From Azospirillum canadense (GTDB lineage: Bacteria; Pseudomonadota; Alphaproteobacteria; Azospirillales; Azospirillaceae), in contig NZ_JAOQNG010000007.1 in assembly GCF_025961225.1 (NCBI RefSeq), forward strand, positions 1,190,501 to 1,254,500: a stretch of 64,000 nucleotides of DNA. The letters are read 5' to 3'. Shown here piece after piece: positions 16,860 through 26,529 of this stretch. The position numbers and the translations under genes are program-made. The notes beneath the pieces were generated by a model. That model ran no database searches. It saw only the letters and a program-made list of their open reading frames with translations, and was not told the origin of the DNA. Position 1 is the stretch's first letter. Every line of letters starts with the position of its first letter.

Positions 16860-17699
16860 TTAACGGGGCAGCGGCCGGGTGCCGTGAATTGCCGAATGGT
16901 TGGCGGCGCTGCTCAACGTCAACGGTACCGCGCAGGCTTGCATGGCTTTCCGCCATTCGGTCATCGTTACAAACCGGAACCCCTGTCGCATCCCTTCATC
17001 GACAATGGTTGGCAAAGCGCGGACGGACTCGGGCTTGGTGCTGTGCATCAGGATGACCGCACCAGGCCTCAGGCGCTCCATCACGCGCTGGTGAATCGCG
17101 CCGGCGCTCAGACCCTTCCAATCCTGGGAGTCAATGGTCCACAGCACCGTCTGCATGCCGCAGTCGTGCGCCTCCCGTACGACCGTCTCGTCGAAATCAC
17201 CGTAGGGCGGCCGGAACCAAGTCGGCCGCACACCGATGTTGCCGAACTCCTCCATGGCCGTTTCCAGGTTGCGGAGCTGTGCCGCCGGCGGGATGTCTGT
17301 CATCATTGGGTGGTCGTGGGTGTGGCAGCCGACCTCGTTGCCCGAGGCGGCGACATGGCTGGCGACGTCGCGGTGTGCGGACAGCTTGCCGCTGATGCAG
17401 AAGAACGTCGCTTTGGCGTTCCGTTGGCGCAGGAGCTCCAAGATGCGGAGGTCGTTCGGGTCAGGCCCGTCGTCGATGGTCAGCGCGATCACCCGGGCGG
17501 CGGGGTTGGCACGGTCGACCGTCGTCAAGTCGAGCGTGTCGCCGGGAAGCAAGTGCTCCGTTGCAAAGGGAGCGGTGCCGTGCGTGGCGGCGTAGCTGCG
17601 ATGTTTCGTGGCGGCGCAGGCTGGACGCGCCGCCAGCAGCGCCACAGGTGCACCGAGCACAAAGCGGCGGCTGAGTGTCATCACCGTAGCCATCCACAA
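16860..17699 (-). CDS. Secreted polysaccharide deacetylase (NodB domain)
   Basis: A 279-residue protein with an N-terminal export signal (LSRRFVLGAPVALLAARPACA, likely cleaved after Ala). The twin Arg suggests the Tat route is possible. The NodB motifs are in order: TIDDGPDPN (catalytic Asp and metal Asp), HTHDHPM (two metal His), RPPYGDFDE, WTIDSQDW and ILMHS (catalytic His). Such enzymes remove N- or O-acetyl groups from chitin-like polymers or peptidoglycan. It is monocistronic in this context. Confidence 0.9.
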   Translation of the reverse strand: MWMATVMTLSRRFVLGAPVALLAARPACAATKHRSYAATHGTAPFATEHLLPGDTLDLTTVDRANPAARVIALTIDDGPDPNDLRILELLRQRNAKATFFCISGKLSAHRDVASHVAASGNEVGCHTHDHPMMTDIPPAAQLRNLETAMEEFGNIGVRPTWFRPPYGDFDETVVREAHDCGMQTVLWTIDSQDWKGLSAGAIHQRVMERLRPGAVILMHSTKPESVRALPTIVDEGMRQGFRFVTMTEWRKAMQACAVPLTLSSAANHSAIHGTRPLPR

Positions 17700-17999
17700 A
17701 CGGAATCAGTGCAATAATCCACAGAGCCCATTGTGCCTGGACAATGTTAATCATGTCTAAATGCAAACCATCATCAGGAATGGCCTGCGGCCGACTCTCC
17801 GGAGACTGTCGCATCGGACGTCCACGCTCTGCACTGTCGATCGGCATTCGGTATCTGTTCGTGGACGTCACGGGCGGGCTACCTGGGTAACGACCCGTTT
17901 CAGCCGCCTGAAAAGGATTGAGGGCTTCTTTTTGGATCAGCGCCTGACCTCAACCGCTTAAAACGTGCAAAGCCGAGCCGAGAGAACGAGCATCGGTGG
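17700..17999. other. Intergenic, nothing recognised
   Basis: About 300 bases without a supported gene or clear repeat. The part next to 17700 (TGTTAATCATGTCTAAATG) is AT-rich and may contain the deacetylase promoter. Confidence 0.35.
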
Positions 18000-18335
18000 C
18001 TAATCAGGCCCTTTTTGCGTTCCAAGACGCGCCGCGTCGCGCAGGATTGCAGTGGTGGCGTGCTGCACCTTATCCATCAGTGTTTGGGTTGTTGCCAGTA
18101 CAGATGAACACCCAGGATGCGTCGGATCGAGCGTCCTCATGATTCGGGCTGTCGTTTCCCAAAAGTGGATCAACTCGGAGAGGCCCGGGTGCGGATAGGT
18201 CGCGGCGAACGTCGTCAGGGTGGCAATGACCGTCTCGGCGGCCTGCAGGATGGTGGCCCGTTGCGCGGCAAATTCCTCAAGCTGCGCGGCGGCAACGGCA
18301 GCGCGGCGCTCCTGAATGCGAGGATGCATGTGCAT
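18000..18335 (-). CDS. Small helical hypothetical protein
   Basis: A 111-residue protein, MHMHPRIQERRAAVAAAQLE at the start, almost wholly predicted helical and rich in Ala, Glu and Gln. There is no membrane segment or signal. I recognise no family. It lies 100 bases after the chemoreceptor gene on the same strand, so it may be co-transcribed and act as an accessory protein; this is inference from position only. Confidence 0.6.
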   Translation of the reverse strand: MHMHPRIQERRAAVAAAQLEEFAAQRATILQAAETVIATLTTFAATYPHPGLSELIHFWETTARIMRTLDPTHPGCSSVLATTQTLMDKVQHATTAILRDAARLGTQKGPD

Positions 18336-18434
18336 AATGGCGGCGTTCCTGGAAAGGGAGAGAGGAGAGAGAGGGGCCGCGCATCACCGCAACACATCCC
18401 CTTCATCGCAACGGGCTCGACCGGATCGGGCTGG

Positions 18435-20123
18435 TCAAGCCGCTTTGACGTTTGTGAGGAAGCCCTCGACCTCAGTGCTCAGGCGCGCCGACTGGTCGGC
18501 CAGGTGCTGGGCGACATCCCGCACCTCGCCGGCGGCCTGGCCCGTCTCCCCGGCGGCGCGGGTGACGCCGGCGATGGTGCTGGTCACCGCCTGAGTGCCC
18601 TGGGCGGCTTCCTGCACGTTGCGGCTGATCTCCTTGGTCGCCGCGGCCTGCTCCTCCACCGCTGAGGCGATGGTCGCGGAGATCTGGCTGATTTCGGTGA
18701 TCACGCGGCTGATCTCCCCGATGGCGCCCACCGCCTCGCGCGTGGCGGCCTGGATGGAGCCGATCTGCTGGGTGATCTCCTCCGTCGCCTTGGCCGTCTG
18801 GTTGGCTAAGCTCTTCACCTCGCTCGCCACCACCGCGAAACCCTTGCCGGCCTCCCCGGCGCGCGCCGCCTCAATGGTGGCGTTCAGCGCCAGTAGGTTG
18901 GTCTGCCCGGCGATGCTGTTGATCAGGTCGACCACCTGCCCAATCCGCTGCGCGCCCTCGGCCAGACCGGAGACCACGCTGTTCGCCCGACCAGCGCCGG
19001 CCACGGCACGTTCGGCCACTTGGGAGGACTGGGCGACTTGGCGGCCAATCTCGCCAATTGACGCGGCCAGTTCCTCGGCCGCCGAGGCGACGGTCTGGAC
19101 GTTGGCGCTCGCCTGTTCGGAGGCGGACGCGACCGTGGTGCTCTGCTGGTTAGTCGCTTCGGCCGTCTGGGTCAGTGCGCCGGCCGCCTGCTGCATCTGG
19201 GTGGCCGCGCCGGTCAGGCTCTGCACCACGCCGGTGATCGTGCCCTCGAAGCCACGCATCAGCTCGTCCAGGCGCTGGACGCGGCGGGCCTTCGCCTCCT
19301 CCTCGGCCCGTTGGGCGGCGGCGAGGCGGTCGGCCTCGATGGCGTTGCGCTTGAAGACCTCGACCGCGTCGGCCATGGCGCCGATCTCGTCGCCGCGACC
19401 AACGCCGGGGATCGCCACCGTCTTGTCGCCGCCCGCCATCCTGGTCATGCAGGCGGTCAGGGCGATCACGCCGCCGCCGATGGCGCGGCTGAGCAGAAGC
19501 CCCATCAGGACAGCCACCGCCAGCGTCAGCAGGCCGCCGACGATGATCGTGGTGTAAGCGGTGTTGAAGGCCGCCTCCTGGTCCGCGTGGCGCGTGTCAA
19601 GCAGGCCGCGCTCGGCGCTGTCGATTTCGTGCACCAGCTTGCGGATGCCGTCCATAGAGACTTTGCCTGCTCCTTTGGCCTCCATCATCCAGGCATCACC
19701 CTGGCGCCCCTCCGAGCCTTGCATGAGTGCAATCTCCGCCTCGGCAACGTCCTTGCGCCACTTCTGAGCGTGACCATTCAACTCGTTGAGCCGGCGCTGC
19801 TGGTTCGGGTTATCTGCGGTCAACCGCTTGACGGCGGCGAAGGCCTTCTCGTAGGCCTCAATTCCCTGTTTGTAGGGCTGGAGAAAGGACTGCTCGCTGG
19901 TCACCAGATAGCCGCGCAGGCCGGTTTCCTGGTCAACCATCGCCGCCATAACGCGATTGATTTCGTCCAACACCTCGTAGGTGTGGGTGGTCCAGCCGTT
20001 GCTGGTCTGGATGAAGCCCAGCGTGCGAAAGCTCATGACGCTGACCACCGCCGCCACCAAGACGATGGCGGCGAAGGCGACGGCCTGCTTGCGCGCGATG
20101 CGGAGGTTGATGAACCAAGCCAT
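18435..20123 (-). CDS. Methyl-accepting chemotaxis protein with CHASE3 sensor
   Basis: A 562-residue chemoreceptor. The start at 20123 (MAWFINLRIARKQAVAF) places a membrane helix at about residues 13-35. The periplasmic part carries the CHASE3 hallmark DQETGLRGYLVTSEQSFLQP. A second helix lies at about 188-210, followed by HAMP (about 211-265) and the MCP signalling domain with the tip sequence INSIAGQTNLLALNATIEAA. The ligand is unknown. It has no che genes nearby and should plug into the general chemotaxis machinery. Confidence 0.93.
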   Translation of the reverse strand: MAWFINLRIARKQAVAFAAIVLVAAVVSVMSFRTLGFIQTSNGWTTHTYEVLDEINRVMAAMVDQETGLRGYLVTSEQSFLQPYKQGIEAYEKAFAAVKRLTADNPNQQRRLNELNGHAQKWRKDVAEAEIALMQGSEGRQGDAWMMEAKGAGKVSMDGIRKLVHEIDSAERGLLDTRHADQEAAFNTAYTTIIVGGLLTLAVAVLMGLLLSRAIGGGVIALTACMTRMAGGDKTVAIPGVGRGDEIGAMADAVEVFKRNAIEADRLAAAQRAEEEAKARRVQRLDELMRGFEGTITGVVQSLTGAATQMQQAAGALTQTAEATNQQSTTVASASEQASANVQTVASAAEELAASIGEIGRQVAQSSQVAERAVAGAGRANSVVSGLAEGAQRIGQVVDLINSIAGQTNLLALNATIEAARAGEAGKGFAVVASEVKSLANQTAKATEEITQQIGSIQAATREAVGAIGEISRVITEISQISATIASAVEEQAAATKEISRNVQEAAQGTQAVTSTIAGVTRAAGETGQAAGEVRDVAQHLADQSARLSTEVEGFLTNVKAA

Positions 20124-20351
20124 GTCTGTGTTCTGCTCCCGAAGTCGGCCAAGGAGCGACAGGCGCGCGTCAGAGCGATTTCTGGCTGCGTGCAACACCC
20201 AGGCATCGTTGCCGACGGCCAGCCGTCCTTTTGGCGGTGACGTATACGTCATAACCGACAGTATGGATCCTGCTCGAGGCGAATTAATTTCGGATTCATT
20301 GGAAATTTGTTGCGCCTTTGGGCAACCGGTGAGGATACGGCTCGCCGCAGC

Positions 20352-20610
20352 GTGGTGCAGGAATGCGGGATTGGCGGCGGCCTACGGATCGGCGTGGAAG
20401 CCATGGCCCGTTGAGGCCTGCCACCACCGTCGCCCGATGCCGTTCAGACACCACGCTGCGCACCGCCACCAAGTCCCTCGCGCCACATACCGTGTGAGGA
20501 ATTGGGCGGCCGATGAGGCCAGTCTGCGCCAGCGTAGCAGCCTGACGATCTGGTTCAGTGAGGAGGCCATCCAGGCCTGGCGTCCGGCTCTGCCGTGCGG
20601 GCGCGCACGG
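20352..20610 (+). pseudogene. IS5-type transposase, N-terminal relic
   Basis: From ATG 20437 the frame gives RATYRVRNWAADEASLRQRS and SLTIWFSEEAIQAWRPA. This aligns with the first 50 residues of the intact transposase at 26575-27540 (RTRYKVMNWSAYEAGLHQRG, SLTIWFSDEAVAAWQA). Upstream, GGTGCAGGAATGC at about 20371 resembles the end GGTGCAGGGATGC of that element. Beyond about 20610 the similarity is lost. Confidence 0.7.
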
Positions 20611-21097
20611 CTTCCAATGAGAAGAGGGGACGACGTGAGCGGTGGCCGGCCGCGAGACAAACCAGCAAGCGTTGTACGGAGCCGTCCGACCGTTCCGCCG
20701 ATCGACCCGGCACCTCGGCCAGGATCGGCGCGCCAAAGTGCAGCAATCAGGCAGATTCTGTTGAACCGCCAAGCACCAACAGTCCCGGTGCCGGAACGCA
20801 TGCTCCGGATTATCCAAAAACGCACTGGGTCTGGGTGGCGCTGACCATCCGTGGCCGTCGCTCAAACACCCTGCCGCAACATTATATCGGCTTTCTGATG
20901 TCCAACGAAGCCGACGCCAGATCAGTGGTTTCCCATTGAAATATGTCTGGGAAAGGCTTTGCATACGAGTTTCTGGGCGCTCTGGGGCAGCGATTGGCCC
21001 TGGGGTGCCAAGTTGGCATATTCGAAAGCCGTAGGGCCTCGCCCTTTTCGAAAGCGGGGCTCGACCACCATACCAGTCGAGAACGACTGGAGGGGCA
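20611..21097. other. Intergenic debris upstream of the split cyclase gene
   Basis: No supported gene. The stretch probably holds further decayed IS5 sequence and, near 21000-21097, the promoter of the cyclase gene. GAGGGGC lies just before the ATG at 21098. Confidence 0.35.
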
Positions 21098-22252
21098 ATG
21101 AAGCTGAACCTGCGGTTCACGCTGCTGTGCGCCATCTTGGTGTTGATGGTGTGCTCCCTTGCGGCCGTTTCCCTCGTTGCCCTCACTCGACACCGCACAA
21201 TGGCCAAACTGGTTGGGGAGCGCGCGATCGAACAGGCGACCAACGACGTCGCCTTTCGGGTGACTCGCTTTCTCGAAAATGGTCCCGCGGCCCTCAGCCG
21301 GATCAAGCATGTCATCGAGCGTCGCGGCATTGCGCTGATGGACGCCGAGCGGATGACCGACTACTTGGTGGCGGAGGCACAGGCCAGTCCGGCTCTGACA
21401 TGGGTCAGCGTTAGCGACGCCGCGACAGGGAGCTTCCTCGGAATCACCCGGCGCGATGGCAAGCTCATCCTCAACCGTTCGGTTCCAACGCTCAACAACG
21501 GCATTGCCCGCGAATGGGAACTCCAGGCTGACAGCACCTGGATGCCGCTGACATCCGGACCAGGGGTGCCGTATGATCCGCGACGGAAACCCTGGTTTGC
21601 ATTGGGGATGGGCACCGACGGCCCACGCTGGACGGACCCTTATGAATTTGCGGAAGGGCTGGCGGGCATTTCGGTGGTGATTGGCTTGAACGATGCGGGA
21701 ACCCATCACCCCGCAGGCGTCGCGACGGCCGACTTTCATTTGCGTGAAATAGAACTGTTCCTAAGTGAACTTCGTGTCGAGCGTGAAGGACGAGTCGTGG
21801 TCATGGCTCCTTTGTCCACAGGCGGATACCTTGTGTTTGGTGTCCTGTCGGCCCTTCCGGCGAACATGCAATCCGTGCTTCCGGTGGTGACCGAACGTGC
21901 TCTCAGCCCCACGGCCCAGCCCGAGCATCGAGACGGCAAACCCGACGTCCTGTTCCGGGACACGATTGGTGGAGTCATCGTCGACGGGCGTGCGCTTGCG
22001 ATTCCCGGCGGTTTGGTGTGGCGCTTGGTGGTGCTGCTGCCGAGCGCAGACGTGGAAGCGCCGATCGCAGCGGCAACGACGGCGGTGTTCATTGTGGTTT
22101 GCATTTTCCTGCTGGTTGGAATTGCGGCCGCGGCCTGGATGGCTCACGCGATATCCCGTCCCATCCGTCTGATGAGCCAGGACCTGGTCGACATTGGTGA
22201 GTTGCGCTTCTCGCGTCCTGCGCCGCCACGCTCCTTTATCGGTGAAATGTAA
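21098..22252 (+). pseudogene. Cache-HAMP sensor, 5' part of an adenylate cyclase gene split by IS66
   Basis: This is the N-terminal part of a receptor-type class III nucleotidyl cyclase. Residues 8-30 form a membrane helix (FTLLCAILVLMVCSLAAVSL). A periplasmic Cache-type region follows, with WVSVSDAATGSFLGITR and YDPRRKPWF, typical of double-Cache domains. A second helix at about 327-350 leads into HAMP (AHAISRPIRLMSQDL). The frame ends four bases inside the IS66 element. The rest of the gene starts again at 24775. As it stands the product would be a membrane sensor without a catalytic domain. Confidence 0.9.
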
Positions 22253-22274
22253 GCGGTGTGACAGGGCCACGGGG

Positions 22275-23891
22275 TCAGGCGTTGGCCGCTGAGCCGTAGG
22301 TTTCCTTCCAGGCCCATGGCAAGAGGGAGGGAAGATCGGGCGTCTTCACCGCGCCTGACACGATCCGCTCCAGAATGTCCCGCAAGTACGCGAAGGGCTC
22401 CAGATCGTTGAGCCGTGCGGTCTGGAGGAGTGATGCGATGATTGCCCAGCTGTGCGCCCCGGCTTCCGATCCGGCGAAGAGGTGGTTCTTCCGGCCCAAC
22501 GCGATGGGCCGCATCGCGCGTTCCACCGTGTTGGTATCCAGGTCGATCCGGCCGTCATCAAGAAAGGCGATCAGCCCCTCCCAATGCCGCAGGGTGTAGC
22601 GGATCGCCTCGGCCAGGGCCGACTTGCTCGACACGCGACCAAGCTGCGCCTCCAACCAGAGTTTGAGCGCCTCCACCTGGGGGCGGCTCGTCTCCTGGCG
22701 AACCCGCCGGCGCTCGTCGGGCGGGCGGCCGCGGATCGTCTCCTCGATGGCATACAAGGCGGCGATCCGCCGCAGCGCTTCGCCGGCCAGCGGCGAGCCG
22801 GTCGCCTGGTGAAACTCGTAAAAGCGCCTCCGCGCGTGCGCCCAGCAAAAAGCCAGCCTGACCGTTCCGGCCTCGCGCGTGCCGCTCAGCCGCGTGAAGC
22901 CGCGATAGCCGTCCACCTGCAGAACCCCGGTGAAGCCGCTCAGGTGGGTGGCGGGATGAACGCCCTTGCGATCCGCGCTGTAGACGTAGACGACCGCCGG
23001 GGGATGCGCGCCGGCCCACGGGCGATCATCGCGGGCATACGCCCACAGCCGCCCGGTTTTGGTTTTGCCCGTGCCAGGCGCCAGCACCGGTACGGGCGTG
23101 TCATCAGCGAAAATCCTGGTCGATCTCAGCACCGAGCCACGCAGCTGTTCCCACAAGGGGCGCAACCACCAGCCCGCCCGCCCCACCCAGTCGGCCAGCG
23201 TCGAGCGATCCAACGCGAGGCCCTGGCGGGCCATGATCTGGCTCTGCCGGTACAACGGCAGGTGATCGAGGAACTTCGACACCAAGACGTGGGCGACCAG
23301 CGCCTCGGTGGCCAAGCCGCCGGTGAGGACGCGATCGGGAGCGGGCGCCTGCACCACAGCCCCCTCACACCGGCGGCAGCCGTAGCGCGGGCGCCGGATC
23401 ACCTTCACGCGGAATTGCGCCGGGATCACGTCGAGCATTTCGGAGACGTCGGCGCCGATCTCATGCAAGGTCCCGCCGCAGCAGGGGCAGCTCTTCTCGG
23501 CGATGTCGAGCAGAACCTCGACGCGCGGCAGGTGGGCGGGCAGCGCACCGCGATTGCGTCGTGGCGGGGGCCGGACGGCCGCCGTGCCGGTGCCCGGCTT
23601 GGCCGCGGCGTCCTCCTGGGCGGCCTGCGCCGCCGCCACCGCCTGCTCCAAGTCCTCCAGAGCCAGCTGCAATTGGTCCGGGTCGAGCCGCTCGGAGCGC
23701 CGCCCGAATTGCATCCGCTGCAGCTGTTTGATCAGCAATCGCAGCCGCTCGATCTCCGCTGCATGCAGGTCACGTTCAATTTTGATCGCCTGGAGCGCGG
23801 CATTTTGCTGCTCAACCATTTCCGCCATGTCGCGCAGCATCTGCGTCAGCAGCGCGGGGTCTTGGGGCAGATTGGTGAGATCCAGCGTCAT
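22275..23891 (-). CDS. tnpC: IS66 transposase TnpC
   Basis: A 538-residue transposase. The N-terminus is a coiled coil (about residues 15-95), followed by the zinc-finger region CPCCGGTLHEIG and CRRCEGAVVQAP. The catalytic core has D in RIFADDTPVPVLAPG, D in LQVDGYRGFTRL and E in DTNTVERAMRPIALGRKNHL. FAGSEAGAHSWAIIASLL and the C-terminal LPWAWKE end are standard for the family. The length is normal. Confidence 0.96.
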   Translation of the reverse strand: MTLDLTNLPQDPALLTQMLRDMAEMVEQQNAALQAIKIERDLHAAEIERLRLLIKQLQRMQFGRRSERLDPDQLQLALEDLEQAVAAAQAAQEDAAAKPGTGTAAVRPPPRRNRGALPAHLPRVEVLLDIAEKSCPCCGGTLHEIGADVSEMLDVIPAQFRVKVIRRPRYGCRRCEGAVVQAPAPDRVLTGGLATEALVAHVLVSKFLDHLPLYRQSQIMARQGLALDRSTLADWVGRAGWWLRPLWEQLRGSVLRSTRIFADDTPVPVLAPGTGKTKTGRLWAYARDDRPWAGAHPPAVVYVYSADRKGVHPATHLSGFTGVLQVDGYRGFTRLSGTREAGTVRLAFCWAHARRRFYEFHQATGSPLAGEALRRIAALYAIEETIRGRPPDERRRVRQETSRPQVEALKLWLEAQLGRVSSKSALAEAIRYTLRHWEGLIAFLDDGRIDLDTNTVERAMRPIALGRKNHLFAGSEAGAHSWAIIASLLQTARLNDLEPFAYLRDILERIVSGAVKTPDLPSLLPWAWKETYGSAANA

Positions 23892-23939
23892 GCCACCATT
23901 TTACTGGAGAGCAACCGGCGAAACGAGGGTTCGTGCGGC

Positions 23940-24296
23940 TTAGCACGCCTTGGTCGGGCGTGGCGGTGGCGGGCGTGCCGGCATCCGGTTCCACGGTAGC
24001 CCTTCCAACAGGGCGGCCAGCTGCGCCGCGGAAATGAGCACGCGCCCATCGGCGGGCGATGGCCAGGTGAAGCGCCCCGCCTCCAAGCGCTTGCTCACGA
24101 GTATCAGGCCGCTGCCGTCATAGAGGAGGAGTTTCACGCGATCGGCGCGTTTGGCGCGGAACACGTAGACATCGCCGGCGAACGGATCGGCGCGCAGGAC
24201 CTCCTGGACCAGAGCGGCCAGCCCGTCCATGCCCTTGCGGAAATCCACCGGGCGCGCCGCGATGAAGACGCGCACACCAACTGGAACGCTGATCAC
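23940..24296 (-). CDS. tnpB: IS66 accessory protein TnpB
   Basis: A 118-residue protein with the IS66 Orf2 signature: VFIAARPVDFRKGMDGLAAL, then DVYVFRAKRADRVKLLLYDG and LVSKRLEAGRFTWP. It is required for transposition in characterised IS66 elements, by an unclear mechanism. Its start overlaps the stop of tnpA by 4 bases (ATGA), indicating coupled translation. Confidence 0.95.
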   Translation of the reverse strand: MISVPVGVRVFIAARPVDFRKGMDGLAALVQEVLRADPFAGDVYVFRAKRADRVKLLLYDGSGLILVSKRLEAGRFTWPSPADGRVLISAAQLAALLEGLPWNRMPARPPPPRPTKAC

Positions 24297-24688
24297 GCCA
24301 CGCTCCGCACGACCTCCAGGACCTGGCGCAGCGCCGCCGCATCAAACGGCTGGGCGACGCGCACGGTGATGGGGCCGATCAGAATGTCGATGGACGCCCT
24401 CGCGGGCTCGCTGTCTCCCGTGTCGGCAACGCCGACCGCCAGGAAGCCGTTCGGTTGAGACCGCTCGGCGTGTTGCTGCCATTCGCGCCGCCAGGCATAG
24501 AGCTGATTGCGGTGCAGGCCGTAGCGCAAGGCGATCTCCGCCACGACGGCGCCGGGCTGCTGACTCTCCGCGACGATCTGCGCCTTCTGCGCCAGCGACC
24601 AGGAGCGGCGCCGTCGCTCCCCCGTCAGCACTTCGATGCGGCGGAAACTGTGCCCGTTAATGGGCAAATCAATTGGCACATCAGGCAT
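24293..24688 (-). CDS. tnpA: IS66 accessory protein TnpA
   Basis: A 131-residue protein with a helix-turn-helix of the transposase IS3/IS911-like type: RRRSWSLAQKAQIVAES, then GAVVAEIALRYGLHRNQLYA and WRREWQQ. The C-terminal region (PITVRVAQPFDAAALRQVL) matches IS66 Orf1 proteins. It is the first gene of the tnpABC operon, 78 bases inside the right end of the element. Confidence 0.93.
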   Translation of the reverse strand: MPDVPIDLPINGHSFRRIEVLTGERRRRSWSLAQKAQIVAESQQPGAVVAEIALRYGLHRNQLYAWRREWQQHAERSQPNGFLAVGVADTGDSEPARASIDILIGPITVRVAQPFDAAALRQVLEVVRSVA

Positions 24689-24774
24689 CCCGGCCTCCTC
24701 TTCACGAGGCCATCAGCCTGCAAGATTGACCGCCAGCACGCGAGGTGGGGAACTGACGACGCTTACGGTGAAAT

Positions 24775-25690
24775 TGACGCGATGTCCCGGTCGCTCGTGT
24801 GCATGAAAGCGGCGTTGCGCTCCTTCATGCGCTATGTTCCGGTCGACGTGGTCCGGTCGGTCCTGCTCAGCGGCCGCCCCGCCGAACTCGGCGGCGAGGT
24901 ACGCGTGCTGACCGTGCTGATCTCGGATGTTGTCGGCTTCACCGCGATCGCCGAGACCATGCCGCCGGGAGCGCTCGTGCGACGGCTAAGTGCTTACTTC
25001 GAAGTGCTGGAGCAAGCCATCAATGGTGAGACGGGCTTGGTGGACAAGTTCATGGGGGACGGCATGCTGGCGTTCTTCAACGCGCAAGGCAGTGACGCTA
25101 ATCACGCGGCAAGCGCCTGTACAGCAGCCCTGGCCGTGCAGCATTCTCTTGAGGCGTTCAATGCAAATGGCGATAGCCCGCCCTTTCACACGCGTATTGG
25201 TCTAGCTGCCGGAGAGGTCATCGTCGGCAACATTGGCACCTCGCAACGGCTTTCGTACACCGCCATCGGTGACGCAGTAAACTTGGCCTGCCGTCTTGAA
25301 ATGCTCAACAAGGCTTATGGCACACGGATTTTAGCGTCCGAAGACGTGCATCGCGCAGCACAGGACGACTTCGAATGGCGCCATCTTGACCGCGTCACGG
25401 TGCCCGGACGGTCCAGGCCTCTGGAGCTGTACGAGTTGCTGGGGCACAAAGGGGAGGTGGATGCGGAAACGCTTGCGGTTCGTGATCTGCACGAGGTTGC
25501 ATTGCGAGCATTCGTCGCCGGTTCCTTCGATGAAGCAGAGCGTGGTTTCGTTGGTGTCCTCGCCAAAGCACCCAATGATCAGCCCGCTCGCCTCCTTCTC
25601 GATTTTACCACCGCGATGCGACTGGAGCTTGTTGCAAAGAGGCAAGCGGAGGCATGGCGGGGCGTGCATCCGTATTCTTCGAAAATGTAA
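24775..25690 (+). pseudogene. Class III adenylate/guanylate cyclase catalytic domain, 3' part of the split gene
   Basis: The continuation of the gene that starts at 21098. Directly after the duplicated target the frame reads DAMSRSLVCMKAALRSFMRY, the HAMP-to-cyclase linker. The catalytic domain follows: LTVLISDVVGFTAIAE (first metal Asp), LVDKFMGDGMLAFFN (second metal Asp) and RLSYTAIGDAVNLACRLEML (ribose and transition-state Asn/Arg region). A C-terminal helical tail of about 80 residues ends at 25690. An ATG at 24782 could start a soluble 302-residue product if transcription enters from the IS66 element. Confidence 0.88.
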
Positions 25691-25800
25691 GAAGCTGTTC
25701 GTGACGAGCTCGTGCTGACCGGTGCCGGGCGGAATGCTGCTTTGAGCGGCGTTGTTGCGTAAATCCCGTCTCGGGCGGGCCGCGCCCTGTGGCCCCGACT

Positions 25801-25975
25801 TCAGAAATTTTTCGATAATGGCATGCCGAAGCTGGTCATGCGGTTGATGACGGTGCAGGCGGTGCGGCTTCCGACCATCTGCGCGGACAGGGTTCGGGCC
25901 CGGAACCTGCGTCCGATCAAAGTTTTGCATCAGTAGAAGGCGGCTTCGCCGAGCGCGCATTTTCCATAGCCGGTG
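25801..25975 (-). pseudogene. IS5-type transposase C-terminal relic
   Basis: The minus strand reads YGKCALGEAAFY, an in-frame TGA, then KTLIGRRFRARTLSAQMVG and TACTVINRMTSFGMPLSKNF before the stop at 25801. This is the end of an IS5-type transposase (compare SRYKRIIGDTLRSHS and NVLNRMLDLG in the copy at 26575). The internal stop and missing front mark it as dead. The 280 bases between it and 26258 hold nothing I can name. Confidence 0.7.
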
Positions 25976-26258
25976 GCGTTCTGCCAGCCCGCATGCGGTA
26001 GCCCACACAGACCAAGCACGAAAGGCAGCCGATTGAGCCGAGTGCTGCCGCATCCCGCGGGAACGGTGCTCAACCGTGAGCTGGCGTCCTTCCTGTGCAC
26101 CGTGCGTGCTCGCCGGATGGAGTGGTCCGCAGGAATCCGGGATGAGGCGCCATTCCCCCATCGCCCCATTCCCCTGGCGCGTAAGGCCGTATTCCGTTCC
26201 GCGAGCGAACGCGCGCTGCCATAGCGGGAAGTCCCCTCGGTCACGGTGGGCCACCGCC

Positions 26259-26529
26259 ATGATGCCGTCCAGGCTGCCCCTCCGTTCGGTCGTGCGTGCC
26301 GCCGCGACGTGGGCGGCCCGGAACGCCGTCCTCTGGTCGGCCCTGGTCAGGTTGCAGAACACGAGCCGCCGCGGCGATCCTTGGCTGCGGGTCCATCCCT
26401 TCGACGCCGACCACGGCACGCGGACGAGCGGCTACATCCCGGCTTGGCTCCTCAGGGCCGGCCGACCGGGCGACGCCGGCATCACCGCCTACGCCGGTTG
26501 CCAGCCGAGCTGCCTGCGGGCCGTGCTGT
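26259..26529 (+). pseudogene. Class I SAM-dependent methyltransferase-like, 5' fragment
   Basis: The frame from MMPSRLPLRSVVRAAATW includes HPFDADHGTRTSGYIPAWLL and AYAGCQPSCLRAVL. This resembles the N-terminal lead-in of a group of class I methyltransferases in which the SAM-binding DLGxGxG loop would follow. Similarity ends at about 26529, exactly at the proposed left end of the IS5-type element. No continuation is visible beyond 27617. Confidence 0.6.

Larger units (their letters stand above)
22249..24766 (-). mobile_element. IS66-family insertion sequence with intact 8-bp target duplication
   Basis: A 2,518-bp element. The left end begins GTAAGCG and the right end is its inverse, CGCTTAC, the standard IS66 termini. 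GGTGAAAT occurs directly before (22241-22248) and after (24767-24774), an exact 8-bp duplication. It carries the three usual genes tnpA, tnpB and tnpC on the minus strand, all open, so it looks recent and possibly active. Confidence 0.95.
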
